64,000 bases of DNA, taken from the NCBI GenBank assembly GCA_964512285.1, contig CAZEJO010000001.1, forward strand, positions 1 to 64,000, read 5' to 3'. Positions 36,162 to 44,416 of this stretch are shown here, one piece after another. The notes under the pieces are model-generated. The model made no database searches, had not been told where the DNA came from, and saw only the letters and a program-made list of their open reading frames with translations. The translations under genes and the position numbers were made by a program. This DNA is from SM23-28-2 sp964512285. GTDB taxonomy: Bacteria; Chloroflexota; Dehalococcoidia; SM23-28-2. How positions within the stretch are numbered: position 1 is the stretch's first letter; each line of letters opens with the position of its first letter.

Positions 36162-36857
36162 TCATCTCCCGGCCTCGAAGATGGCACGCCATCCTTCCTC
36201 CAGGGCCGTACGGTGAGCATGATTAACCAACGCCGTCCTCAGCGCACGCTTGGTATACTTTATCGATAACGGTGGGGATTTCATGATTTTCTCAGCCATC
36301 TCTAAGGCTGCCGGCATAAGTTGCTCGTGGGGTACCACTTTATTCACCAGGCCGATTCTATGAGCCTCTTCGGCGCTTATCTGGTCGCAGGTAAAAAGCA
36401 GCTCGTTGGCTTTGCTCCTGCCTACGACAGCGGGAAGAACCGAGAAGGAGCCATAACACAGCCCTCCTACCCGAGCTCCTATAAAACCAAGGACAGCATT
36501 CTCCGAGGCCACAATAATATCGCACAGCAATGCCTGTTGAAGTCCGTCGCCCAAGGTATGCCCGTGTATTGCTGCTATTACAGGCTTATCGAGGTTGAGT
36601 AGCTTCTCTTCTTCCCTGAGACTTACGAACTCCGGTAGTTCAGAGAGAGGGGCGCTCATATCATGGCCTGATGAAAAGGCCTTTCCAGCCCCGGTCATGA
36701 TTACGACTCGAACGTCATCATCCTCCTCCAACTCATCCAGGGCGTGGTAGAGTTCGTTCTTTAACTCCAGATTCATGGCATTCAATTTCTCCGGTCTATT
36801 GAGGGTAAGAATCGCTATATGGTTCTTCTTTTCAACCAAGATAGTCTTGTATCGCAT
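36162..36857 (-). CDS. Enoyl-CoA hydratase/isomerase family protein
   Basis: The 231-residue product is a crotonase-fold protein: ILTLNRPEKLNAMNLELK, SSGHDMS and a HGHTLGDGLQQALLCDIIVAS oxyanion region, followed by IGLVNKVVP. It ends at IFEAGR, about 20 residues short of most relatives, so the C-terminal helix is missing or divergent. ATG 36857 was chosen because the domain begins at MRYKTILVEKK; ATG 36869 is possible, with AAGGAAGG directly before it. The gene is AT-richer than its neighbours and has its own strong promoter, so recent acquisition is possible. The substrate is unknown. Confidence 0.82.
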   Translation of the reverse strand: MRYKTILVEKKNHIAILTLNRPEKLNAMNLELKNELYHALDELEEDDDVRVVIMTGAGKAFSSGHDMSAPLSELPEFVSLREEEKLLNLDKPVIAAIHGHTLGDGLQQALLCDIIVASENAVLGFIGARVGGLCYGSFSVLPAVVGRSKANELLFTCDQISAEEAHRIGLVNKVVPHEQLMPAALEMAEKIMKSPPLSIKYTKRALRTALVNHAHRTALEEGWRAIFEAGR

Positions 36858-36912
36858 CCTGGCACGCATCCTTCCTTTTTGATAAATTAAGGTGCTATCG
36901 TCCAACTGTCTT

Positions 36913-36940
36913 AATCTATTCATTTGATAAGCTTTGTCAA
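36913..36940 (-). promoter_or_regulatory. Promoter of the crotonase-family gene
   Basis: On the minus strand TTGACA (36940-36935), 16 bases and TAGATT (36918-36913, four of six) lie about 55 bases before the chosen start. The AAGGAAGG ribosome site lies between. Confidence 0.6.
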
Positions 36941-36983
36941 CTCGCTAAGAAAGCATCCGGCCATATTCTCGCTTCGCTCAAAT

Positions 36984-39290
36984 ATGAAAGGGGTAGTCCG
37001 GTTCATGGGACTCGCAGCACGGGTCGCGGCACTGGCTCTCGCTGGCCTCACGCTGTTGGCGATGGGAGCCGCTATCCAGGCTGAGCCTGCCTATCCCGAG
37101 GGAGCAGCCGCGGTGACCACGCTGACCCTCGAGCCCGATGGCTCCCAGCCCGTCGCCCTGGCAGTTAACCCCAGCAGCGGCCGCATCTACGTGGCGAATG
37201 CGGGAAGCGATAACGTATCGGTCATTGACGGTGCCAGCAGCGCTGTCATCGCCACTATCGCCGTCGGTTCTAGCCCCCGTGGCATAGCCGTCGATGCGGA
37301 AGCGAACAGAGTCTATGTTGCCAACAGTGGGAGCAACGAGGTGACGGTGATAAACGGCGAAAGCCATGAGGTCGTCGCTACCCATCCTGTAGGCAAGGAA
37401 CCCTGGGGCATAGCAGTCGACTCCAATACGGGTCGCGTTTTCGTCAGTAATCGCGGTAGCGGCACTGTCTCGGTCATCGATGGTCGCCACAACTTACTCA
37501 TCGCCACGGTAGCTGTGGGGGGGCTGCCGACAGCGGTGGCGGTGAACCCCGACGCGGGCCGCGTCTACGTGGTCAGTGGCGGAAGCGGCAATCTTTGGGT
37601 GATCGATGGGAGATCCAACATCCTGATTGCTACCTTGTTCCTGGCCAGCGATTCGCCTGTTGAGACTTGGGACATTGCGGTGGATAGCAGTGCCAATCAA
37701 GTGTACGTCGCCACCTCTGCTGTCGGGGCGAGTGACGCTGATGGTGGGACTGTTTTGGTGATCGACGGCAGCAACGACTCACTCGTCAACTCTGTTGCCG
37801 TTCCCAGTTCGGTCGAGGCGCTGGCGGTTGACCCCACGAGCGGTCGCGTCTATCTGGGTGGCAGCTCTGACGACCGCATGTGGGTGGTTGACGCTCGTAC
37901 TAGCGTAGTGACGTCGGTGGTTGGCCTTGAGGGAGGCCTGTCGGCGGTTGACGTCGACTCGGCCAGCGGCCGCGTCTACGTAGCCCACGGCGATAGCAAC
38001 AGCCTCTCCGCTGTCTCCTGGCTGCCCGGCGTCACGTTGGTTTCCGGCTGGACTTACGCCTGCTACTTCGGCGAGGAGCGGCCGTTGGCGGATGCCCTGG
38101 CAGACGCCCGAGACCATGTCTTGGCCGTCTACCGATCGGAGCCGGAGGAGGGCTACGAGCGCTGGTTTCCCGACCGACCGGCCCTGAGCACCATTGACAC
38201 CGTTCGTTCTGGTGATGCGCTGTTCGTCCTGGCGGATGGCTATGCGCCCTGGGTGCAGGAGCCATCGCAGGATGGCGGCGAACTCGCGCTGGCGCCTGGG
38301 TGGAACAGCATATGCTACTGGGGGGAGAGCAAGAAAGCCACCGTAGCTGTAGGAGAGATGAGTGACCAGATAGCGGTCAGCTATGGCCTGGCCGCCGATG
38401 GCACCTGGCAGCGGTACGTCCCCGCAAGGCCTGATCTTACGACTATGACCTACGTGCAGGGCTTTTCGCCGCTGATCGTCCTGATTCCGCCTGAGCAGGA
38501 GTCAGCCGCGGAGTACTTCTCGCAGGAGGTGTCCGCGGAATTCCTGGCCCTGCAGGCTCTTCTGGAGGACAGGATCCGCAACTACTACGGCGACGTAGCC
38601 GTTTGTGTGGCCGATCTTCAGACGAACGAACAGGTCTGCGTCAATGGCGATGCACTGCACAGTACGGGCTGCACGCTTAACATGTTCTCCTTGTTTGTGG
38701 CGGTAGAGGAGTTTGAGGCCGGGAGGGCGAAAGCCGAGGACTGGGCTTATTGGATAAAGATAGGCATTGGCCACAGCTCGCCGCCGCAGGTGGCCGTCTT
38801 TGTCCAGGGCATCAAGGGATCGCTGGAGGAGGGCGCGAAACGGGCTGACGAACTAATGCAGAGCTGGGGAATGAAGGATTCCGTTTTTGGTTACCTGCCG
38901 GGCTATCCGGGACAAGACTGGCGGCCGAACATCCTGACTGCCAGGGAAACCAACATGATACTGGCCAAGCTCTATCGGGGGGAGCTGTTCTCGCCCGAGT
39001 GGACCGCCTATGCCATCGATCGCCTGCTCGACATCAAGCCGGGGCTGAACTACGTGCTGCCTCTGTTCCTTCCAGCGGGGGTAAGGGTCGCTCACAAGAT
39101 CGGTTACTTCCAGGGCTCGAACGGCTGGGTCTACAACGACGTGGGGATCGTGATGATGACGCAGGGCGACGAGCAGATTGCCTACGCGATCTCCTACTTG
39201 TCGCAACTGATGCCTACCGAGTACGCCGGGTATATCGCCGGAGCGGAGTTGTCGAAGGCCGTCTATGATTGGTTTGATCAGCGGTATTGA
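36984..39290 (+). CDS. Exported seven-blade YVTN propeller with degenerate beta-lactamase-type domain
   Basis: The 768-residue product has a signal peptide (RVAALALAGLTLLAMGAAIQA). Seven YVTN-type repeats follow, such as RIYVANAGSDNVSVIDG and RVYVANSGSNEVTVING, enough for one propeller. Then come two copies of a small module (GWTYACYFGEE...YERWFPDRPALSTID and GWNSICYWGES...TWQRYVPARPDLTTM) shared with the protein at 14706. The last 260 residues resemble a class A beta-lactamase-like serine hydrolase (VAHKIGYFQG...VYNDVGIVM keeps the KTG-type box). The Ser-x-x-Lys site appears as CTLN and the SDN loop as GHSS, so catalysis is unlikely. It may bind peptidoglycan or a ligand. GTG/ATG alternatives exist at 36924 and 37005. 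Confidence 0.8.
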   Translation: MKGVVRFMGLAARVAALALAGLTLLAMGAAIQAEPAYPEGAAAVTTLTLEPDGSQPVALAVNPSSGRIYVANAGSDNVSVIDGASSAVIATIAVGSSPRGIAVDAEANRVYVANSGSNEVTVINGESHEVVATHPVGKEPWGIAVDSNTGRVFVSNRGSGTVSVIDGRHNLLIATVAVGGLPTAVAVNPDAGRVYVVSGGSGNLWVIDGRSNILIATLFLASDSPVETWDIAVDSSANQVYVATSAVGASDADGGTVLVIDGSNDSLVNSVAVPSSVEALAVDPTSGRVYLGGSSDDRMWVVDARTSVVTSVVGLEGGLSAVDVDSASGRVYVAHGDSNSLSAVSWLPGVTLVSGWTYACYFGEERPLADALADARDHVLAVYRSEPEEGYERWFPDRPALSTIDTVRSGDALFVLADGYAPWVQEPSQDGGELALAPGWNSICYWGESKKATVAVGEMSDQIAVSYGLAADGTWQRYVPARPDLTTMTYVQGFSPLIVLIPPEQESAAEYFSQEVSAEFLALQALLEDRIRNYYGDVAVCVADLQTNEQVCVNGDALHSTGCTLNMFSLFVAVEEFEAGRAKAEDWAYWIKIGIGHSSPPQVAVFVQGIKGSLEEGAKRADELMQSWGMKDSVFGYLPGYPGQDWRPNILTARETNMILAKLYRGELFSPEWTAYAIDRLLDIKPGLNYVLPLFLPAGVRVAHKIGYFQGSNGWVYNDVGIVMMTQGDEQIAYAISYLSQLMPTEYAGYIAGAELSKAVYDWFDQRY

Positions 39291-39335
39291 CGCTAAGACG
39301 GGGGCAACGCCGCCGGTGAGCGAAGACCCACGTGG

Positions 39336-40571
39336 CTAGGCGGGCTTGGTGCTCGTCAGGTACTGCATGGTGCCGTCGGGGTACACGGCCACCTTGGCGC
39401 CATCGGGATGGCTGGCTCGCAGTTCGGCCATCACCTCGCCCCAGTCCTTAGCCCAGGTGACCGACTGGGCGTCGCCGAACAGGTCCACACAGGTCAAATC
39501 CTTCAGAGGGTTCAGCACGATGACCTTGAATGCGGCGGGTATCGTCCGCTGGGTGTAGTGTCTGCCGCCGTAGGTCTTCCCGAAGCTGCCGAGCAGGTAG
39601 TGGATGATCTGGCCCTCCGGCGCGTTCATGATCATCACTATGGTGCCCCCAGGCAGCTTAATGGAGCGTATGGCAGCGAAGATGGAGATGGCTGCCTCGC
39701 TAGACTTGACGAAGGCGTTGGTCACCGCTATGTCCGCGCCCGAGATCCCTTCGGTTGCGTAGACCTCCTTGGCCAGCTTCACCCCCTCTTCATGCACCGA
39801 CACTGGCTCGCCGACAAACAGGGCTGAGACCTCACCCCGCATGTTGAACAAGGCATCGACCGTCAGGTCGAGGCCGGCCAGCTTAGCAGCCTCCTCTGCG
39901 TCGAAGCGCATGACGTTCTCGTCGTAGTTTCCCATGCCGGTGGTCTGGGGAGCGCTGGCCATGACCTGTCTGTGATTATGGTCGATGCTGTCGATGTGGG
40001 CTACCCCGGGAAGGATGATCTTGCTTCCGCCCCCGAAGCCGAACTGGGGATGGGGGAGGATGCAGCCGATGCCGATCTTGAGGTCGCAGCTCATGACCTC
40101 GCGATTGACGGCCAGGGGCGTGCCGCGGCTGGTCTTGCCCAGCGGCGTGCAGTTCTCGTACGGATTGTGGTTGTAGACGGGGTAGCGCTCCAGAATCTCT
40201 TGCCCCAATTTCTTGCGCAGGGCGTGGTTGTCATGAGCGCCGTGGGCGCCCAGGGCGACAACAAAACGGATGTGATCATCAGAGATGCCAGCCTCTTTCA
40301 GTTCCTCCAGGATGAAGGGGGCGATCTCACCGGTTGGGGTGGGACGGGTGATGTCATCGAAGATGATGACCGCCTCACTCTTGCCCCGCGCCAGGTCCCG
40401 AATCCGCTGCGTGCCGATGGGATTATCGAATGCCTGCTGTATCTGCTGAGGCGTCAGCTTTGGGCGGTTGTGGCCTTTGGGGGGCAGGAAATGAACGTCC
40501 CAGGAGTCAGGAAAATCCAGCTCCAGTTCGCTGTTTTCATACCAGTAGAGCTGTGGCACCTTAAGCTTCAT
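39336..40571 (-). CDS. LarA-like (DUF2088) protein, copy 2
   Basis: The 411-residue product starts at ATG 40571 behind AGGAGAG. It contains AVIIFDDITRPTP, VVALGAHGAHDNHALRKKLG and FGFGGGSKIILPGVAHIDSIDHNH, all typical of the LarA family. The Lys that carries the nickel-pincer cofactor and nearby His residues are retained. It is divergent from an HpcH-type aldolase and an Ldh2-type dehydrogenase, which fits metabolism of 2-hydroxy or 2-oxo acids. Lactate racemase itself is not proven; family members also act on malate, phenyllactate or other short 2-hydroxy acids. Confidence 0.88.
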   Translation of the reverse strand: MKLKVPQLYWYENSELELDFPDSWDVHFLPPKGHNRPKLTPQQIQQAFDNPIGTQRIRDLARGKSEAVIIFDDITRPTPTGEIAPFILEELKEAGISDDHIRFVVALGAHGAHDNHALRKKLGQEILERYPVYNHNPYENCTPLGKTSRGTPLAVNREVMSCDLKIGIGCILPHPQFGFGGGSKIILPGVAHIDSIDHNHRQVMASAPQTTGMGNYDENVMRFDAEEAAKLAGLDLTVDALFNMRGEVSALFVGEPVSVHEEGVKLAKEVYATEGISGADIAVTNAFVKSSEAAISIFAAIRSIKLPGGTIVMIMNAPEGQIIHYLLGSFGKTYGGRHYTQRTIPAAFKVIVLNPLKDLTCVDLFGDAQSVTWAKDWGEVMAELRASHPDGAKVAVYPDGTMQYLTSTKPA

Positions 40572-40778
40572 GGTTTCTCTCCTGCGACTCCCAATTCCCC
40601 CGGACACTCACTACTGAGCTACAGTAAGATTATATACTGGCGCTCGTGTCCCAGGAAGACGCACGCTGCGGGTGGGCTCTGGCGGCGTCGCAAGCGACTG
40701 GTTCATTCTTGGTGGGCGGGGTTTTCGGACCATCCCGCGGGTTGAAACGCGCGGCTTCCCAGAATCGAAGATCTGGTG

Positions 40779-40798
40779 CTGCGGGATTTATCCCGCAG
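40779..40798. repeat. Short perfect stem-loop in a repetitive-looking intergenic segment
   Basis: CTGCGGGA (40779-40786) and TCCCGCAG (40791-40798) flank a TTTA loop. A second imperfect palindrome (CCCGCGGGTTGAAACGCGCGG) lies just upstream. The 40572-40916 space has no gene; a TTGACA at 40851-40856 has only a weak -10 partner before the aldolase gene. Confidence 0.5.
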
Positions 40799-40916
40799 GG
40801 TTGGGGAGTTCACCCATAGGTGGTGGATCAGTCATCATCGCAGAGCGGAGTTGACAGCCGTTCACTGGGGTGCTAAGGAATGAGCAGTTATCTGCGGTTC
40901 AGCGGGGGCAGGAAAC

Positions 40917-41708
40917 ATGCGTGAGAATGCGGTGAAACGGCTCTGGCAGCAGGACCGACCGGCGCTCGGTGGCTGGCTCATGATGCCGGGCGGCTTCTCG
41001 GCCGAGGTGATGGCTCACCAGGATCTGGACTGGCTGTGCATCGACATGCAGCACGGGCTCATCGACTATGGCACGGCCCTGACTATGCTTCAGGCCATCT
41101 CTACCACGGCGACAACACCTTTCGTGCGCGTGCCCTGGAACCATTCGGATATCATCATGAAGATGCTGGACGCAGGAGCCTACGGAGTGATAGTGCCCAT
41201 GGTGAACAACCGGGCAGAGGCCGAGGCGGCCGTTGCCGCTTGCCGCTATCCGCCTCAGGGCATCCGCAGCTTCGGCCCCATTCGCGCCGTCTACTACGCT
41301 GGCCTGGACTACTTTGCCTATGCCAACCAGGAGGTGTGCTGCATACCGCAGATAGAGACGAAGGCCGCACTGGAGAACCTAGACGATATTCTTAGCGTGG
41401 AGGGCGTTGACGCAGTCTACATCGGGCCGATGGATCTGAGCATCTCCCTCGGCATTCCGCCCCAGATGGACGGCGACCTGCCTGCCTATGCCGAGGCGCG
41501 CCAGCGCATCCTGGAGGCGTGCCGGCGCCACAACGTTGTGGCCGGTGTCAACTCCAGCGCTGCGACAGCCCCCAAGCGCATCGCTGAGGGATTTCGCATG
41601 GTTCTGGTCTCCTCCGATTCCGGTGCCATGGCCCGAGCGGTCGGGGAAGACGTGCGGGCGGTTCGCCGGAGCGAAACCGGGGCCGCCGGCGGCCCTGCGT
41701 ACCAGTAG
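40917..41708 (+). CDS. HpcH/HpaI-type class II aldolase
   Basis: The 263-residue product has the HpcH/HpaI aldolase/citrate lyase barrel: LDWLCIDMQHGLIDY, GAYGVIVPMVNNRAEAEAAV, IPQIETKAALENLDDIL and VDAVYIGPMDLSISLG. These residues bind a divalent metal and the 2-oxo acid. The enzyme cleaves or forms 4-hydroxy-2-oxo acids with release of pyruvate. The substrate cannot be fixed; relatives act in hydroxyphenylacetate, keto-deoxyrhamnonate or glucarate breakdown. The Ldh2-family gene follows 35 bases later, probably in the same transcript. Confidence 0.92.
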   Translation: MRENAVKRLWQQDRPALGGWLMMPGGFSAEVMAHQDLDWLCIDMQHGLIDYGTALTMLQAISTTATTPFVRVPWNHSDIIMKMLDAGAYGVIVPMVNNRAEAEAAVAACRYPPQGIRSFGPIRAVYYAGLDYFAYANQEVCCIPQIETKAALENLDDILSVEGVDAVYIGPMDLSISLGIPPQMDGDLPAYAEARQRILEACRRHNVVAGVNSSAATAPKRIAEGFRMVLVSSDSGAMARAVGEDVRAVRRSETGAAGGPAYQ

Positions 41709-41743
41709 CGCAGTATGCGCCTCTAGCCAAAGGAGCAAGTCCG

Positions 41744-42832
41744 ATGTCTGATGTGCAGCGATTCTCCGCCGCCAGTCTGAGCGACTTCGTCGACCAGGCC
41801 CTGCAGCGAATGGATGTGCCGCCCGAGGATGCGCGCCTGGCGGCGAAGATCCTGGTGGAGGCCGACCTGATGGGGATCGAGTCCCACGGCGTCGCCCATC
41901 TCACGGTTCATCCCAGCTACGCGCTGGGATTCAAGCAGGGGCTGGTCAACCCCCGCCCCAACGTCCGCGTTGTGCATGAGACCCCTTCCACGGCCCTGGT
42001 GGACGGCGACGGCGGCTTGGGTGCTGTCGTCGGCTATCGGGCGATGTCCATCGCTATCCAGAAGGCGAAGGAGTGCGGGACGGGCATGGTGGCCGTGACC
42101 AGGAGTCGCCACTACGGCGCTGCCGGGTACTATGCGCTGATGGCCGTTCCTCACGACATGATCGGTCTTGCCACCACCAACAGTCCTCCCTTGATGGCGC
42201 CCACCTTCGGGCGAGGGCGCATGCTCGGCACGAACCCCATTGCCGTGGCTGTCCCTGTTGGCAGCGGCTACCCGTTCTTGCTGGACATGGCCACCAGCGT
42301 CGCCGCTCACGGGAAGTTCGAGATAGCGAGGAAGGAGGGCAAGCCGATCCCTCCGACTTGGGGGGCAGATGAGGAGGGCAATCCGTCGACTGACATCACG
42401 CGGATCATGAGCAAGGGCTGGCTGCTGCCTCTGGGTTCGACGCCTGAAGCCGCTTCCTACAAGGGTTACGACTTGGCGATGGTGGTGGATATTCTCTCCG
42501 GTGTTCTGCCGGGGCTCGGCTACAGCCTGCACATCGATTACATCAAGCACGAGGTGGGGCATTTCTTCGGCGCTCTGCGGGTTGACGGCTTTCGGCCGGT
42601 GGACGAGTTCAAGGCGATGATGGACGAGATGCTCAAGAAGTTTCGCAGCGCGCCTACCGTGGCGGGGGAAGAACGGGTGCTGGTCGCCGGCCAGCGGGAA
42701 TTCGAGGCGCGTGAGGAGCGGCTGGCCAAGGGCATCCCCCTCCATCCGCCGGTGGTGAGCATGCTAGAGCGGCTGGCGGACGAAGTCGGTCTGGCCATGC
42801 CAGAGGCGCTGGCCGCAGGCCCATCCTCGTAG
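41744..42832 (+). CDS. Ldh2/malate dehydrogenase-type NAD(P)-dependent oxidoreductase
   Basis: The 362-residue product belongs to the MdhC/ComC (Ldh2) family, distinct from classical lactate or malate dehydrogenases: ADLMGIESHGVAHL, GLGAVVGYRAMSIAIQKAKE, TRSRHYGAAGYYALMA and MLGTNPIAVAVP. Family members oxidise malate, sulfolactate, ureidoglycolate, 2,3-diketogulonate or other 2-hydroxy acids. Its pairing with an aldolase and a LarA-like protein suggests a small pathway for one 2-hydroxy acid. An AAGGAG site lies upstream of ATG. Confidence 0.93.
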   Translation: MSDVQRFSAASLSDFVDQALQRMDVPPEDARLAAKILVEADLMGIESHGVAHLTVHPSYALGFKQGLVNPRPNVRVVHETPSTALVDGDGGLGAVVGYRAMSIAIQKAKECGTGMVAVTRSRHYGAAGYYALMAVPHDMIGLATTNSPPLMAPTFGRGRMLGTNPIAVAVPVGSGYPFLLDMATSVAAHGKFEIARKEGKPIPPTWGADEEGNPSTDITRIMSKGWLLPLGSTPEAASYKGYDLAMVVDILSGVLPGLGYSLHIDYIKHEVGHFFGALRVDGFRPVDEFKAMMDEMLKKFRSAPTVAGEERVLVAGQREFEAREERLAKGIPLHPPVVSMLERLADEVGLAMPEALAAGPSS

Positions 42833-42893
42833 GCAGGCTCACGGCCTACTGTCTCCACATAATGGCGACGCCAGCCCGCCCGAGGTGAGGCCC

Positions 42894-42946
42894 TTCGCTA
42901 TGCTCAGGGCGACAGAAATGGCTGGCGTCATTCTGAGCAGAGCGAA
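42894..42946. repeat. Dispersed inverted repeat, family 1 (second copy)
   Basis: TTCGCTATGCTCAGGGCGAC (42894-42913) is largely complementary to GTCATTCTGAGCAGAGCGAA (42927-42946). The spacing and sequence match 16542-16592. It lies between converging genes, where a stem-loop could end both transcripts. Confidence 0.75.
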
Positions 42947-42972
42947 GAATCCCAGCGAGAGGCACGGGGCTG

Positions 42973-44127
42973 CTATTGCGCCTCGGGGTCGGTCTCGCAG
43001 TCGCTACACATCACGTCGTCCCACGCCTCGTCGTTGATCATGGCGTCTATCCAGTCGCTGAACTTGGCGCCCTCCACATCGCGGCTGTAGAAGATGTCGT
43101 CGCTGGTGATGCAGTGGATTTCGCCCGGCGCTGTGTAGGAGTGGAAGTTGGGAGCGCTGTCTTGGATCTCTTGGATGCTGGCGAGCATGAGTTGGCTCCA
43201 TTCGCTGGCGTTGCCTCCCATAGCGGTGTAGAAGAATGACTGGATCGTGTCGTGGGCGGCGTTGTACTGCGACCAGCGGGCGTTAGGGTAGTAGTTTGCC
43301 AGCGCGGTGTAGAGGTCGGCCAGCGACGAGACCTCGTCCCAGGAGCCGTCCGGCGCCGGGATCCATTCCGGCCTGCTGTCTGCGACGTTCCAGTTCTGGT
43401 AGCTGTTTTGGAAGAAATCGTCCGTGACCACGCCGGCGCCCGCGTCACCAAGCTGGTAGAGGGGCACGTCGGGATAGAGCTCCTGGATGTGGGGTGCGCC
43501 CATGATCGACCCGTAGCTCCCCGCGCTGCAGCCAGACACGAAGATCTTCTCCGGCTGTTCGAAGTTGTCCTGTATCCATTCTAGAACTGCGCTGAAGTTC
43601 ACAAACCCTTTGTGGTGGATGACGGTGTCCTCGCCCCCTGTCGTGTAGGTCTGAGTGCTATTACCCCAGTGGATGTCCCCCGTGCAGTAGGGGATGAAGA
43701 CCAAGAACCAGTCCTTGAAGGGGTTGTCCGGGTTGTCCAAGTCGGCGATCCCCTTTTCCCATTGCTCGGGGTTATCGCTGTCTTCCACCGTGTTGTCGAA
43801 GTAAGTGCCCGGGGCCGAGCAGGTCGTGTCGTTCCAGCAAGCACCACCGCCCTGGAAATAAACCACCAGGCGGTTGACCGTACCCGGATGCACGAAGTAG
43901 GCGAACGGTGTGCCCTGCGAGCAGATCGTGTCGCCGCCCGGCTCGATCTTCGTCCAGCCTGGCGCGAGGTCGGGCGTCTTCGCCGAGTCTGCGGCTGCTC
44001 CCGGCGATGGCGACTCGGCCACCGTGGGCGTGGCGGTTGCTCCACTCGTCTCTTGTTCATCTTCTTGACAGGCTGTGCCGAACAGAGTCACGCCAAGAAC
44101 CAGCATCACGATCGGGAGCCAACGCAT
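42973..44127 (-). CDS. Pectinacetylesterase/NOTUM-family lipoprotein
   Basis: The 384-residue product starts at ATG 44127, 8 bases after AAGGAGG. It begins with a lipoprotein signal (IVMLVLGVTLFGTAC), then a Thr/Ser/Pro/Ala-rich linker. The catalytic core has LVVYFQGGGACWND (oxyanion region), the nucleophile motif VSGCSAGSYGS, an Asp region LGDAGAG and a late His in GEIHCITSDD. These fit the alpha/beta hydrolase family of plant pectin acetylesterases and animal NOTUM. It is probably anchored outside the cell and removes acyl groups from a carbohydrate or peptide; the substrate is unknown. Confidence 0.88.
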   Translation of the reverse strand: MRWLPIVMLVLGVTLFGTACQEDEQETSGATATPTVAESPSPGAAADSAKTPDLAPGWTKIEPGGDTICSQGTPFAYFVHPGTVNRLVVYFQGGGACWNDTTCSAPGTYFDNTVEDSDNPEQWEKGIADLDNPDNPFKDWFLVFIPYCTGDIHWGNSTQTYTTGGEDTVIHHKGFVNFSAVLEWIQDNFEQPEKIFVSGCSAGSYGSIMGAPHIQELYPDVPLYQLGDAGAGVVTDDFFQNSYQNWNVADSRPEWIPAPDGSWDEVSSLADLYTALANYYPNARWSQYNAAHDTIQSFFYTAMGGNASEWSQLMLASIQEIQDSAPNFHSYTAPGEIHCITSDDIFYSRDVEGAKFSDWIDAMINDEAWDDVMCSDCETDPEAQ

Positions 44128-44416
44128 CGCCGTGCCTCCTTCTGGTCTTTGAGCTCCACCGAGGGGCCGTGGCATGCTCGCTGGAAGCGGGCAGCTTGAC
44201 CATCTGGTCGGTCCTATTCTAACACGGCGGTCGCCTGATCGTTTTCTTCCCATCTTGACAGTAGACGTTCGGTTTGCAATGCTTCATGTAGGCAGAACGA
44301 TGACGGGCGCAACGAGAGCTGTTGCGCTTTTGTTTCAGTGAGAGAGAATTGGCCTGAGTTTTAAGACAGGTTCTCATGAGCAGTGAGATTCCCTGTGCCT
44401 GTTGAGGGAGGTCAGC

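Noticed and set aside
36079..36192. Frameshift repair of the crotonase C-terminus
   Set aside because: Neither alternative frame downstream of the stop gives the expected family ending, so truncation or divergence is more likely.
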